From a virus, in the IMG/VR virus record IMGVR_UViG_3300014819_000019, positions 315-31,456 of that record: 31,142 nt of DNA. One strand, written 5' to 3'. Positions 21,375-27,861 of this stretch are shown here, in pieces. The position numbers were made by a program, and so were the translations under genes. Every line of letters begins with the position of its first letter. Position 1 is the first letter of the stretch. The notes under the pieces were generated by a model. The model saw nothing but the letters and a program-made list of their open reading frames with translations. It ran no database searches and was not told where the DNA came from.

Positions 21375-21529
21375 TCTATGCAAATAGATGGTGCATCATC
21401 ACATTCGATGCAATTGATGCACTCGTCGATGTCTGGATTCTTTTTTAGAAAATCTTGAAACTCTTGTTCAGTTAAAAGAATCTTAAATATATTGCCAGTA
21501 AGATGATCTTTGATACAGTAAGATTTCAT
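21371..21529 (-). CDS. Small cysteine-rich-tailed protein, related in outline to its neighbour
   Basis: 52 residues from ATG 21529, four bases after the thyX stop; an ATG at 21574 inside thyX would add 15 residues. The sequence is MKSYCIKDHLTGNIFKILLT, EQEFQDFLKKNPDIDECINC, IECDDAPSICIE. The Y.I.D..TG...K..LT..E...FLK.NP outline matches the FmdB-like pattern of the next gene. The acidic tail has four cysteines (ECINCIEC...CIE), which could bind a metal. No enzyme motif is seen. Confidence 0.6.
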   Translation of the reverse strand: MKSYCIKDHLTGNIFKILLTEQEFQDFLKKNPDIDECINCIECDDAPSICIE

Positions 21530-21533
21530 TTTC

Positions 21534-22289
21534 TTAAGGAGATAATCTAGCTTTATGTAGTCTCTTTTCTTCATAATAACTAAAAATCTCAGGAACCCAT
21601 TCTTTAATGATAGGAACCATACCTTCACAGAGTGCCTGAATCTCTACCTGAGCATCTAGTTTTGCACGAAGATCTAAGAAGTGGAGTGCTGCTCTTAGTG
21701 AAAATGAAACTACAAAGTTCTGACGAATGTTCTGAGGAAGATAATCTCTCAGATGCTCTTCTGCCATACCACGCTTTTCATAACCTTCTGCATAACGCTC
21801 AGATGCCGCTAGACAGAACTTTAACTGCCTTTCGTAATCTTCTCTTGTCCATTCGTATTTGTGCCCCTTACGATCCAAATACAACCCCTCTGGGCGAACA
21901 TAATAAACTTCTTCGGGTCTTAGATCACCCTTAGCAACTTTTAGAACACGGCGTCCAGTATAACGCTGCGATTGAACATCAAATGATACACCAACACGAT
22001 GAGTTCTTGCCTGAACCATTACATTATGAACAAATCCAGCACAGTCCAAAGTGATTGCAGGATGTTCCAACGGTCCCCAATGACCTCTTTCATTTGCAAG
22101 TAATTGGTCCACAACCCATTTTCCACATTCTTTTTCAAATGGAATATCTTTCGTATGAATGGGTTCCTCAGAGTAATCATTCTTTCCTGCCTGATAAACA
22201 AGAGTTTGCGAAAGTTGTGTCTTCTGAAGCAACACAACTTTCATATTCTTATCTAGTTCTAAAAGATCTTTTGCTTTAATAGGTTTCAT
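21534..22289 (-). CDS. thyX: Flavin-dependent thymidylate synthase ThyX
   Basis: 251 residues. The ThyX signature R.HR...S...QSQRY appears as QARTHRVGVSFDVQSQRYTG, with PLEHPAITLDCAGFVHNVMV before it (histidine and the FAD-binding strand). The C-terminal part contains DYLPQNIRQNFVVSFSLRAA, LHFLDLRAKLDAQVEIQALC, including the second R..L..FL..R.....Q.EI motif. It makes dTMP from dUMP using methylenetetrahydrofolate and FADH2, and supplies phage DNA synthesis. Translation is probably coupled to the upstream gene through an ATGA overlap, which also fixes the start. Confidence 0.96.
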   Translation of the reverse strand: MKPIKAKDLLELDKNMKVVLLQKTQLSQTLVYQAGKNDYSEEPIHTKDIPFEKECGKWVVDQLLANERGHWGPLEHPAITLDCAGFVHNVMVQARTHRVGVSFDVQSQRYTGRRVLKVAKGDLRPEEVYYVRPEGLYLDRKGHKYEWTREDYERQLKFCLAASERYAEGYEKRGMAEEHLRDYLPQNIRQNFVVSFSLRAALHFLDLRAKLDAQVEIQALCEGMVPIIKEWVPEIFSYYEEKRLHKARLSP

Positions 22290-22465
22290 TTAGTTTTAAA
22301 TCCTTTTGATGTTTGTGCTTCTAGTTCTGCAAGTTCTTTTTTTACTGTTCGCAGTTGAGATTTCATTTCTTTAATTTTATCTTGAGAATATAAATGTTCT
22401 TGTTTAAGTAGACGCTCTAAAAGTTTTACAAGTTTTCTTACTTTACTAGTCGGGATAACCATCAT
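22286..22465 (-). CDS. Small coiled-coil protein
   Basis: 59 residues from ATG 22465 (a second ATG follows directly at 22462). The protein is mostly basic helix with heptad spacing (VRKLVKLLERLLKQEHLYSQ, IKEMKSQLRTVKKELAELEA), probably a coiled coil. It overlaps the previous gene by 20 bases and thyX by four (ATGA). No known family is recognised; small helical proteins of this type are frequent in cyanophage middle regions. Confidence 0.65.
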   Translation of the reverse strand: MMVIPTSKVRKLVKLLERLLKQEHLYSQDKIKEMKSQLRTVKKELAELEAQTSKGFKTK

Positions 22466-22622
22466 CGTCAAAAATTTCGTCGTAATCTAAAGCAGGTTTT
22501 TGTATTAGTTTTGATTCTGCAGATATTGAATATGCAGAAACATCAGAATATATTTCCACTTTTAAAGAATCAATTAAAAGTTCTAGATTGCGGATTATTA
22601 GTTTAAGTTTTTCTTTATCCAT
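22446..22622 (-). CDS. Small acidic protein ending in DYDEIFDDDGYPD
   Basis: 58 residues from ATG 22622. An N-terminal helix (MDKEKLKLIIRNLELLIDSL) is followed by KVEIYSDVSAYSISAESKLI and a very acidic tail. It overlaps the gene before it by eight bases and the coiled-coil gene after it by about 20, a dense arrangement that supports translation of all three. I recall similar acidic-tailed short proteins before thyX in cyanomyoviruses but know no function. Confidence 0.65.
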   Translation of the reverse strand: MDKEKLKLIIRNLELLIDSLKVEIYSDVSAYSISAESKLIQKPALDYDEIFDDDGYPD

Positions 22623-22791
22623 TTATCTCACAAATAAGAAGACCAAAGTAATGATTAATCTCATCGATTAAAATTAACTTCTCTGAGGTAGAGAGGAATA
22701 CTCTCCCAGAAGTTGCCTTATCAAGCATTTTACTCAAATGATTTGCTAGTTCTTGAGAATATTTGAGTCTGATTCTTTCTTCTCGGTTCAT
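22615..22791 (-). CDS. Hypothetical helical protein
   Basis: 58 residues from ATG 22791 (MNREERIRLKYSQELANHLS, KMLDKATSGRVFLSTSEKLI, LIDEINHYFGLLICEING). An ATG at 22815 would add eight residues but lies at the predicted transcription start, so it would be nearly leaderless. The protein looks like a compact helical bundle. It is the first gene of the transcript from the promoter at 22821-22849, leading through thyX and probably phoH to gp33. Confidence 0.6.
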   Translation of the reverse strand: MNREERIRLKYSQELANHLSKMLDKATSGRVFLSTSEKLILIDEINHYFGLLICEING

Positions 22792-22820
22792 TACATCTTT
22801 TTTAAAATATCTCATTATTG

Positions 22821-22849
22821 ATTTTAACATAAAAAAAGAGGGGTGTAAA
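22821..22849 (-). promoter_or_regulatory. Sigma70-type promoter for the thyX-phoH unit
   Basis: TTTACA (22844-22849), a 17-base spacer and TAAAAT (22821-22826) on the minus strand. The -35 box is the loop region of the terminator hairpin described at 22831-22853, so the end of one transcript and the start of the next overlap. Confidence 0.7.
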
Positions 22850-22853
22850 CCCC
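22831..22853 (-). terminator. Intrinsic terminator after the riboswitch-controlled unit
   Basis: On the minus strand GGGGT, a TTAC loop and ACCCC are followed by TC and seven T residues. The stem of five pairs with the U run is a standard factor-independent terminator. It lies 17 bases after the stop of the 43-residue gene and closes the short transcript that begins near 23254. Confidence 0.75.
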
Positions 22854-22869
22854 ACCCCCCCAAAAAATA

Positions 22870-23001
22870 TTATTTGAGTGATGCTAGTTGTGCCGCTTTA
22901 CGACGCTGTTCTTTTTGAATTTGTTCTTTAATCAGTTGAAGAACATTGATCTTACGATCTTCAACGTTACACTTAACACTGCGATGAGTTGCTGTTGTCA
23001 T
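22870..23001 (-). CDS. Small basic helical protein, 43 residues
   Basis: Starts at ATG 23001 after a strong ribosome-binding site (AAAGGAG, six to seven bases upstream). The sequence begins MTTATHRSVKCNVEDRKINV and ends in a basic helix (LIKEQIQKEQRRKAAQLASL). It is the second and last gene of the riboswitch-led transcript, 42 bases after the 50-residue peptide and just before a terminator. No family is recognised. The basic helix could bind RNA or a host protein; this is a guess. Confidence 0.75.
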   Translation of the reverse strand: MTTATHRSVKCNVEDRKINVLQLIKEQIQKEQRRKAAQLASLK

Positions 23002-23043
23002 TAGGTTTGCTCCTTTACTTGTTTAGGGTGAGGTAACGTTCCT

Positions 23044-23196
23044 TCAGTCAACTTTTGCGTCTATCTTACACTCCTTTGGAGAAACTTGTTTGAGTTCCCA
23101 AATCAGTTCATTTTTTTGTTGTTTGGGAATATTTTTTTGATAAATTCTTCCCGCAATTAGTTGTGCCTGTAGACATGTTAAAATGAGTGTTTCCAT
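23044..23196 (-). CDS. Short peptide gene downstream of the glutamine-riboswitch-like RNA
   Basis: 50 residues from ATG 23196: METLILTCLQAQLIAGRIYQ, KNIPKQQKNELIWELKQVSP, KECKIDAKVD. The first helix is hydrophobic, the rest basic then mixed, with the ending SPKECKIDAKVD. I recall cyanophage peptides of the form ...LLLTC.QAQ...R ... E.K..SPKEC.IDAK. and regard this as one. Downstream-peptide riboswitches are named for such short ORFs. The gene lies about 58 bases after the predicted transcription start. Function is unknown; a link to glutamine or nitrogen state of the host is inferred from the RNA element. Confidence 0.8.
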   Translation of the reverse strand: METLILTCLQAQLIAGRIYQKNIPKQQKNELIWELKQVSPKECKIDAKVD

Positions 23197-23252
23197 AGAT
23201 GAACGAAATCCGTTCCGAGTCGCTTACTTCCGTCTGGTTTCCCAGATGAACG
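23197..23252 (-). promoter_or_regulatory. Glutamine riboswitch-like RNA (downstream-peptide/glnA family) with expression platform
   Basis: The aptamer is 23211-23252 on the minus strand. P1 pairs CGTTC (23252-23248) with GAACG (23215-23211). P2 is TCTGG/CCAGA closed by a GAAA tetraloop. The family-typical segment GACGGAAGTAAGCGA follows. These match the glutamine-binding glnA/downstream-peptide RNAs of cyanobacteria as I remember their consensus. From 23205 to 23197 the nine bases CGTTCATCT are repeated just before the start codon; GAACG can pair with this second CGTTC instead, giving an alternative hairpin that ends four bases before the ATG. This suggests control of translation initiation. 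Confidence 0.82.
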
Positions 23253-23260
23253 ATAGGAGT

Positions 23261-23289
23261 ACTATACTCCCTTTCGTGATATTTAGCAA
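23261..23289 (-). promoter_or_regulatory. Sigma70-type promoter placing the riboswitch at the RNA 5' end
   Basis: TTGCTA (23284-23289), 17-base spacer, TATAGT (23261-23266) on the minus strand. The start expected seven bases downstream is A at 23254, two bases before the first P1 base. The -10 box lies in a small GGAGTA/TACTCC inverted repeat. The spacing match between promoter and aptamer supports both calls. Confidence 0.7.
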
Positions 23290-23345
23290 CTATCAATCGC
23301 ATAATGTGATATAGTTTTATAAAACCTTAATGCGTAAAAATTTTG

Positions 23346-23369
23346 AAAAATTTTTCCTAATCTGGAAAA
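23346..23369 (-). terminator. Weak AT-rich terminator after the 114-residue gene
   Basis: On the minus strand TTTTCC, loop AGATTA, GGAAAA, then A and five T residues, directly after the stop codon at 23370. The six-pair stem is weak. With the new promoter at 23261-23289 it would separate two transcripts. The stretch 23290-23345 holds two more AT palindromes and no gene that I can support. Confidence 0.4.
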
Positions 23370-23714
23370 TTACTTTCTCTTTTTAGTTTTAGGTGTCTGA
23401 TAACCCCAGGTTTTTGGATTGATTGTACCATATCCAAAATCGATGCTTTTTAAGTTCTCACGAAACTTGTCCCAGTACATATCAAACAGTTTACTTTTGC
23501 TACCTTTGGTCAGGTCAAAACAAATCTTATCATCTACAAGATACTTAATGATACGAGCATCTGTAGGTGCTTCTTTCGTACAAACTTCGGCATATGAACC
23601 ATTTTCAACTATAATCTCACAGGCATAACGTGACTTACAAGTTTCTTTTTCTGTTGGTGTCCAATGTCCCATATGCTTTTTTGTATCTTGTATCTTTTCA
23701 ACAACTTGACTCAC
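23370..23714 (-). CDS. Hypothetical protein, 114 residues
   Basis: The start is GTG at 23714, preceded by GGGGAGGA about five bases upstream and overlapping the previous stop (GTGA). An ATG at 23672 (MGHWTPTEK) would be shorter but has no such site. The sequence includes GHWTPTEKETCKSRYACEII, VENGSYAEVCTKEAPTDARI, VDDKICFDLTKGSKSKLFDM, YWDKFRENLKSIDFGYGTIN, PKTWGYQTPKTKKRK. Four cysteines in the first 70 residues could form a small metal site. The C terminus is strongly basic. I recognise it as a cyanophage-type gene but know no function. Confidence 0.7.
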   Translation of the reverse strand: MSQVVEKIQDTKKHMGHWTPTEKETCKSRYACEIIVENGSYAEVCTKEAPTDARIIKYLVDDKICFDLTKGSKSKLFDMYWDKFRENLKSIDFGYGTINPKTWGYQTPKTKKRK

Positions 23715-24349
23715 GAACGTCCTCCCCAGACAATATCAGGAAATGCTTGCGAAACAATGTCCTTACTAATCTTGTACTTTGTTTCAAGTTTTTTATCTTT
23801 CACAAGACATATAATCTCCGCCTCAAGAGGATGAAGACCTTGTAGAATATTAATGAACATGGTCTCTCTGCGAATAGAACTCAATGAATCATTACCACCC
23901 CTCACAAAGTTATAAAATCTTTGATACTCTTTACGAATAGAAGAGTGTCCTTGATCTTGAGAACCCAAAGAAGTACTTCCAAGTTCTTCCATTTTTTCTA
24001 CTGCATCCGCAATCTTTTCACTCAGAGTGCCTTTGAATGAATCCATCTCATTTACAGCAGAGTAAGGAACATCTCCAGGAGGGAGAGCAGAAATCACGGT
24101 TTCATCAAAGTTCCAAATAAAAACTGCTTTCAGGCAAGGGTGATCATATTTGCGAAGCACCTCAACTTTTTTGGTATTATTCGTTTGTTTTACAACAAGA
24201 TTAAAAATCTCAAAGACAAAGGGGTTTGCAGGAAGATCAATCATCGATTCTTCCGAAACGATTGCCTTTGGTATTGTTGTTGTTTTTACTGTGGTAGTAG
24301 TCTTTGCTCTACTCTTCGTTGCTGCTGTCGTCTTCTTCGTCGTAGTCAT
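23711..24349 (-). CDS. DUF6433-like phage protein
   Basis: 212 residues from ATG 24349; an in-frame TTG at 24361 is less likely. After a Thr/Lys-rich, probably disordered start (MTTTKKTTAATKSRAKTTTT) the domain begins at MIDLPANPFVFEIFNLVVKQ, then KKVEVLRKYDHPCLKAVFIW, NFDETVISALPPGDVPYSAV, YQRFYNFVRGGNDSLSSIRR, ETMFINILQGLHPLEAEIIC, LVKDKKLETKYKISKDIVSQ. This pattern is shared by T4-like phages of cyanobacteria and, I believe, named DUF6433. No catalytic residues are apparent. It overlaps the membrane-protein gene before it by 41 bases. Confidence 0.75.
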   Translation of the reverse strand: MTTTKKTTAATKSRAKTTTTVKTTTIPKAIVSEESMIDLPANPFVFEIFNLVVKQTNNTKKVEVLRKYDHPCLKAVFIWNFDETVISALPPGDVPYSAVNEMDSFKGTLSEKIADAVEKMEELGSTSLGSQDQGHSSIRKEYQRFYNFVRGGNDSLSSIRRETMFINILQGLHPLEAEIICLVKDKKLETKYKISKDIVSQAFPDIVWGGRS

Positions 24350-24542
24350 GATAGTTTTCAAAATTAAATGCGATTACTTCGTTGGGTATAAGATTTCCTT
24401 GATTATCAAACATTTCGGGATGTGGTCTAGGAATCTCACGATAGTTCATTACATATTCTCTTGCCACCCAACCTGTTACAAGTCCCACTATAAGAAATAA
24501 AACCGTTAGAAATGAACCAAGTACTAAACTAACTGCTAACAT
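24309..24542 (-). CDS. Small single-pass membrane protein
   Basis: 77 residues from ATG 24542 with GAGG upstream. Residues 1-26 (MLAVSLVLGSFLTVLFLIVG, LVTGWV) form one transmembrane helix; the rest is soluble (REIPRPHPEMFDNQGNLIPN) and ends in a strongly acidic tail (DYDEEDDSSNEE). The topology is probably N-out or N-in with an exposed acidic domain; the sequence does not decide. The PRPHPEMFD segment is distinctive and I recall it from other cyanophages. A role in altering the host membrane is inferred. Confidence 0.75.
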   Translation of the reverse strand: MLAVSLVLGSFLTVLFLIVGLVTGWVAREYVMNYREIPRPHPEMFDNQGNLIPNEVIAFNFENYHDYDEEDDSSNEE

Positions 24543-24547
24543 TTCTT

Positions 24548-24781
24548 TTACCTCGGGAAACTACTTTTTTTCTTCCTTGATTTAAAGGAAAACTCGAAAT
24601 GGATAGTTACTTCCCGATTTAGAAAGCAAACCACCTTTTCGAAGATGATGTTGGGGGGTTGAGCTTGCTTTCTTTTACCTCCATTAAGTATGAGTTCGAC
24701 ACCCCGATTGAAGTGGTCTTCTTCTTTATTTATGTTCGTATCAAACGATTTTTTGCTCTTTGAGGAATTTGATTGTTTCAA
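24548..24781 (-). CDS. Hypothetical protein with a TTG start
   Basis: 77 residues. The start is TTG at 24781, with a strong AGGAGG site five bases upstream inside the glutaredoxin gene, whose end it overlaps by 41 bases. The N-terminal third is polar (KQSNSSKSKKSFDTNINKEE); the more conserved-looking part is FNRGVELILNGGKRKQAQPP, NIIFEKVVCFLNREVTIHFE, FSFKSRKKKSSFPR. No motif is recognised. The next gene starts five bases after its stop. Confidence 0.6.
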   Translation of the reverse strand: MKQSNSSKSKKSFDTNINKEEDHFNRGVELILNGGKRKQAQPPNIIFEKVVCFLNREVTIHFEFSFKSRKKKSSFPR

Positions 24782-24977
24782 CCGATCCTCCTAACTTTTT
24801 ATCATTACAAACAATCTGTGGAAATGAAGACCCTTCTCCAAACTCGGCGCAAAATTCTTCTCTGGTAAAATCCTCACCAAGAGTATATATCACAAAAGAT
24901 TGTTTTGTCAAGGATAGTACATCCTTAATTTTGTCGCAATATGGACATCCTGGCTTTGAATAAATTGTAAAGTTCAT
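24741..24977 (-). CDS. grx: Glutaredoxin
   Basis: 78 residues, the usual size for a phage glutaredoxin. The active site is CPYC (Cys11, Cys14) in IYSKPGCPYCDKIKDVL. The cis-proline is in SSFPQIVCNDKKLGGSVETI, followed by the GG of the glutathione-binding site. It likely supplies electrons to ribonucleotide reductase or balances redox in the infected cell. No ribonucleotide reductase gene is in this window. The start overlaps a possible 22-residue ORF (ATGA). Confidence 0.93.
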   Translation of the reverse strand: MNFTIYSKPGCPYCDKIKDVLSLTKQSFVIYTLGEDFTREEFCAEFGEGSSFPQIVCNDKKLGGSVETIKFLKEQKIV

Positions 24978-25042
24978 ATGGTTTTGTAAACTCTTATTAA
25001 TTTATCTAAAATTTTTTCCTCTTGATTTTTAGTGAGATACAT
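24974..25042 (-). CDS. Possible 22-residue leader peptide before glutaredoxin
   Basis: ATG 25042 to TGA 24974, encoding MYLTKNQEEKILDKLIRVYK then TI, a regular amphipathic helix. Its stop overlaps the glutaredoxin start by four bases (ATGA), as other coupled genes here do. It is too short to judge by composition, and a TATAAT just upstream would leave almost no leader. Confidence 0.3.
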   Translation of the reverse strand: MYLTKNQEEKILDKLIRVYKTI

Positions 25043-25050
25043 AGTATTAT
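25022..25050 (+). promoter_or_regulatory. Possible sigma70-type promoter for the halogenase-hldD pair
   Basis: TTGATT (25022-25027), 17-base spacer, TATTAT (25045-25050) on the plus strand, 28 bases upstream of the ATG at 25079. It is a moderate match in a divergent intergenic space and the only candidate seen for these two plus-strand genes. Confidence 0.45.
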
Positions 25051-25078
25051 AACATATAAAACAAAAACTGATTAGTTT

Positions 25079-26713
25079 ATGTATAGATCACAAAGAATTG
25101 TCGTTGTTGGTGGCGGCACTGCTGGTTGGTTCTCAGCAACAACTTTAAAAAGATTTTTTCCAGAAAGAGATATAACCGTTATTGAAAGTCCCAAAGTCCC
25201 GATTATTGGCGTAGGAGAAAGTACCTTAGGATACTTTACTTACTGGTTACATGCAATGGGTATTGATGAAAAAGTTCTTTTCCAATACACAGACGCTTCT
25301 TATAAATCCAGTATTAAGTTTACGGACTTTTACAAAAAAGATGCTGGAGGATTTCACTATCCATTTGGCAGACCATGGACTCCTAACGAACTTTTTGGAG
25401 ATATTGGTGCTAAAGCTTGGCAGTATAAAAAAGTTTTTTATCCAGAAACTCCAGTAGAAGATTACTGCAGAACAATATATCCTCATATGCCATTGATTGA
25501 AAATAATAAAATAAACAAAAATGAGGAAGGAAAACTAGAAGATTATACATTTATACATGCAAATGCATATCATTTTGATGCTGTTAAGTTTGGAATATTT
25601 CTAAGAGATCATCTATGCGTTCCAAATGGAGTTAAACACATTACGGCGGAAGTAAAGAAAGTTGTATCGGATGAAAATGGAGTTAAAGAAGTCGTTCTTG
25701 ATGATGGAAGAGTCATTCAAGGTGATTTATTCGTTGATTGTACTGGATGGAAAAGTCTTCTGATAGGTGAAGAAATGGGAGAACCTTTCTTATCCTACGA
25801 TCACCTTATTCCAAACAATAAAGCTTGGGCAACAAAAATTCCATATACAGATAAAGAAAAAGAACTTGAACCATATACCAACTGCATAGCATTGGGAAAT
25901 GGATGGGTTTGGAATATTCCTCTCTGGTCAAGAATTGGAACTGGGTATGTCTATTCTGATAAGTACATCTCAAAAGAAAATGCTCTAGAAGAGTTTAAAA
26001 GATACCTTAAATCAGATAAAATGAGCCATTATGATCCAAACAGAAATGTAGATGATCTTGAGTTCAAAGATATCAACATGCGTATTGGAATTCATCGCAG
26101 AACCTGGGTTAAAAATGTAGTTGCCATCGGTCTTGCTGCTGGATTTATTGAACCATTGGAAAGCACAGGTTTATACACTGTTCACGAATTTCTAATGAAA
26201 CTGGTGAGTTACATAGATAGAGATTATTATAATCAGTTTGAGATTGATTCATATAATGCGACAACAAGATTAATGTTTGATGGTCTATGTAAGTTTGTTG
26301 CCGTTCATTATGCTCTCTCACACAGAGACGATACTGAATACTGGAGAGATGTTAGAAAAAGATCTTATGCATCGTATTTAATCGATGATGTTCAAACAAA
26401 TCAAGCAATAGAACTTCAGTATTGTGTCGACCAGTTTGGAGAACTTGTTGCTAGAAAATCGCATGTCCATGAACACAATCTACGTTCAGGCAATCACTGC
26501 ATTTTAAATGGTCTGAACTATAATGTAGTTAGTATGGAAAATGTTGTTCATGATGGATTCTATGGATATGGGCCAAGTGTTGAGGATGCTAAGAAAACGA
26601 TTAATCAGATGATGGTTAAGTGGGAGGAAAAGCAAAAAGAATGGCAAAAAATTGCCGATGAATCTCCAACTCAAATGCAATACTTATACGATAATTTTTA
26701 CAAGCATTTTTAA
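25079..26713 (+). CDS. prnA: Flavin-dependent tryptophan-halogenase-like enzyme
   Basis: 544 residues (PrnA has 538). The FAD-binding motif is VVVGGGTAGWFSA (8-20). Lys76 in DASYKSSIKF matches the essential lysine of PrnA and RebH that forms the chloramine or guides HOCl. The halogenase WxWxIP motif is WVWNIP (276-281). AGFIEPLESTGLY (354-366) holds the glutamate near the substrate. GVGEST (44-49) is also conserved. The enzyme would halogenate an indole-type substrate using FADH2 from a separate reductase, which is not found here. Similar genes occur in some cyanophages. The true substrate is unknown, and a peptide or other aromatic is possible. Confidence 0.9.
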   Translation: MYRSQRIVVVGGGTAGWFSATTLKRFFPERDITVIESPKVPIIGVGESTLGYFTYWLHAMGIDEKVLFQYTDASYKSSIKFTDFYKKDAGGFHYPFGRPWTPNELFGDIGAKAWQYKKVFYPETPVEDYCRTIYPHMPLIENNKINKNEEGKLEDYTFIHANAYHFDAVKFGIFLRDHLCVPNGVKHITAEVKKVVSDENGVKEVVLDDGRVIQGDLFVDCTGWKSLLIGEEMGEPFLSYDHLIPNNKAWATKIPYTDKEKELEPYTNCIALGNGWVWNIPLWSRIGTGYVYSDKYISKENALEEFKRYLKSDKMSHYDPNRNVDDLEFKDINMRIGIHRRTWVKNVVAIGLAAGFIEPLESTGLYTVHEFLMKLVSYIDRDYYNQFEIDSYNATTRLMFDGLCKFVAVHYALSHRDDTEYWRDVRKRSYASYLIDDVQTNQAIELQYCVDQFGELVARKSHVHEHNLRSGNHCILNGLNYNVVSMENVVHDGFYGYGPSVEDAKKTINQMMVKWEEKQKEWQKIADESPTQMQYLYDNFYKHF

Positions 26714-26714
26714 T

Positions 26715-27503
26715 ATGATTTTATTGACAGGATCTTCTGGATTTATTGGAAAAAACTTTTGCAATCGATTGTCTGATCATGATGTTCTTTTATTAGATGT
26801 TAATGATGCATATAGATTTTTAAGAGATTTTGATGATTGGCAAAAAATCTCCTTGATTATTCATCAAGGAGCAATCTCTTCTACTACAGAAAAAAATATT
26901 CCTACAATTTATCACCACAATGTGGCATTTACTCTTTTCCTTTTAGAGTATGCCATACAATATGAAATCCCCATAAAGTATGCTTCGTCAGCCTCGGTGT
27001 ATGGAAATACACAGGGACAGATCAATCCTCTTAATCAATATGCGATTTCAAAACTACAAATTGATTATTGTGTATTGGACAATCTAGATAAGTTTCCATT
27101 AATTCAGGGATTTCGTTACTTTAACGTGTATGGTGAAGGAGAAGAACATAAAGGCGATCAAGCAAGCCCAGTAAGTAAGTTTACAAAGCAAGTTAAAGAA
27201 ACTGGAAAAATCAAACTCTTTGAGGGGTCTGATCAGTTTGTAAGAGATTTTGTTTGTGTAGACGATGTTGTAGATATTGTGCTCAATAACAATGCTCCTA
27301 GCGGCATATATGATATTGGAACAAGTTCCCCAATTTCATTTCAAGAAGTTGCAGAACTTGTTGCCGAAAAAGAAGGGGGTGAGATAGAATATATCCCATT
27401 CCCTGAGCATTTAAAAGGAAAATACCAAACTTATACTTGTGCAGATATGAGCTGGTTAAAAGATTATAAGTTCAAAACAGTTAAAGAGTATCTCCAGAAA
27501 TAA
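26715..27503 (+). CDS. hldD: ADP-L-glycero-D-manno-heptose 6-epimerase (HldD-like)
   Basis: 262 residues from ATG 26715, one base after the halogenase stop. The NAD-binding motif is TGSSGFIG (5-12), the catalytic pair is in QYAISK (Tyr, Lys), and HQGAISSTTEKN matches the HldD active-site loop. GFRYFNVYGEGEEHKGDQAS and KLFEGSDQFVRDFVCVDDVV are typical of HldD and less so of other sugar epimerases. It would convert ADP-D-glycero-D-manno-heptose to the L-glycero form. E. coli HldD has 310 residues, so this is a short form. Its 3' end overlaps the convergent cupin gene by 23 bases. Confidence 0.88.
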   Translation: MILLTGSSGFIGKNFCNRLSDHDVLLLDVNDAYRFLRDFDDWQKISLIIHQGAISSTTEKNIPTIYHHNVAFTLFLLEYAIQYEIPIKYASSASVYGNTQGQINPLNQYAISKLQIDYCVLDNLDKFPLIQGFRYFNVYGEGEEHKGDQASPVSKFTKQVKETGKIKLFEGSDQFVRDFVCVDDVVDIVLNNNAPSGIYDIGTSSPISFQEVAELVAEKEGGEIEYIPFPEHLKGKYQTYTCADMSWLKDYKFKTVKEYLQK

Positions 27504-27861
27504 CTCTATAACTATCAGAATCAAAATGTTCCGTCGAAAACTCAAATAGTTCAGAATCTTCCATAGCAACCATTTGATGTTTGAGACCTATTGGAATGTG
27601 AAAGGAATCCCCTGGTTCTAAAACTAAGATTTCTGCTTTTGCAAGATCTTCATCCCACCCATAATATAAAGAGATGAGACCACTTTGTAAGTAAAAAGTC
27701 TCATCTTTTATTTTGTGATAGTGCCAAGAACATCTTTTACCTTTATTGAAGAATAAAAGTTTTCCACAATATTTTTCATTATTCACGATCCACTTTTCAA
27801 ATCCCCAACCTTTGGGAACTATTTTAATACCACTCATTTGGTTATCTTTGTTAATTCTCAT
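27481..27861 (-). CDS. Cupin-fold protein, sugar-phosphate isomerase-like
   Basis: 126 residues. The cupin pattern is complete: KRCSWHYHKIKDETFYLQSG (H.H......E) and LEPGDSFHIPIGLKHQMVAM (PG..H.IP...H), which give a metal site of three histidines and a glutamate. The start GWGFEKWIVNNEKYCGKLLF recalls the C-terminal cupin of mannose-6-phosphate isomerase/GDP-mannose pyrophosphorylase enzymes. It is downstream of the 2OG oxygenase (11-base overlap) and heptose genes. It may isomerise or bind a sugar phosphate, perhaps filling the missing GmhA step, but that is speculation. The start could also be the internal Met of MSGIKIVPK. Confidence 0.75.
   Translation of the reverse strand: MRINKDNQMSGIKIVPKGWGFEKWIVNNEKYCGKLLFFNKGKRCSWHYHKIKDETFYLQSGLISLYYGWDEDLAKAEILVLEPGDSFHIPIGLKHQMVAMEDSELFEFSTEHFDSDSYRVISGDTL

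Noticed and set aside
23108-23302. 64-codon minus-strand reading frame over the riboswitch region
   Set aside because: It runs through the promoter and aptamer and has no ribosome-binding site; the 50-residue frame starting at 23196 is protein-like and sits correctly after the RNA element.
25047-25052. TATAAT on the minus strand before glutaredoxin
   Set aside because: No acceptable -35 box lies 16-18 bases upstream, and the start would fall inside the possible leader ATG.
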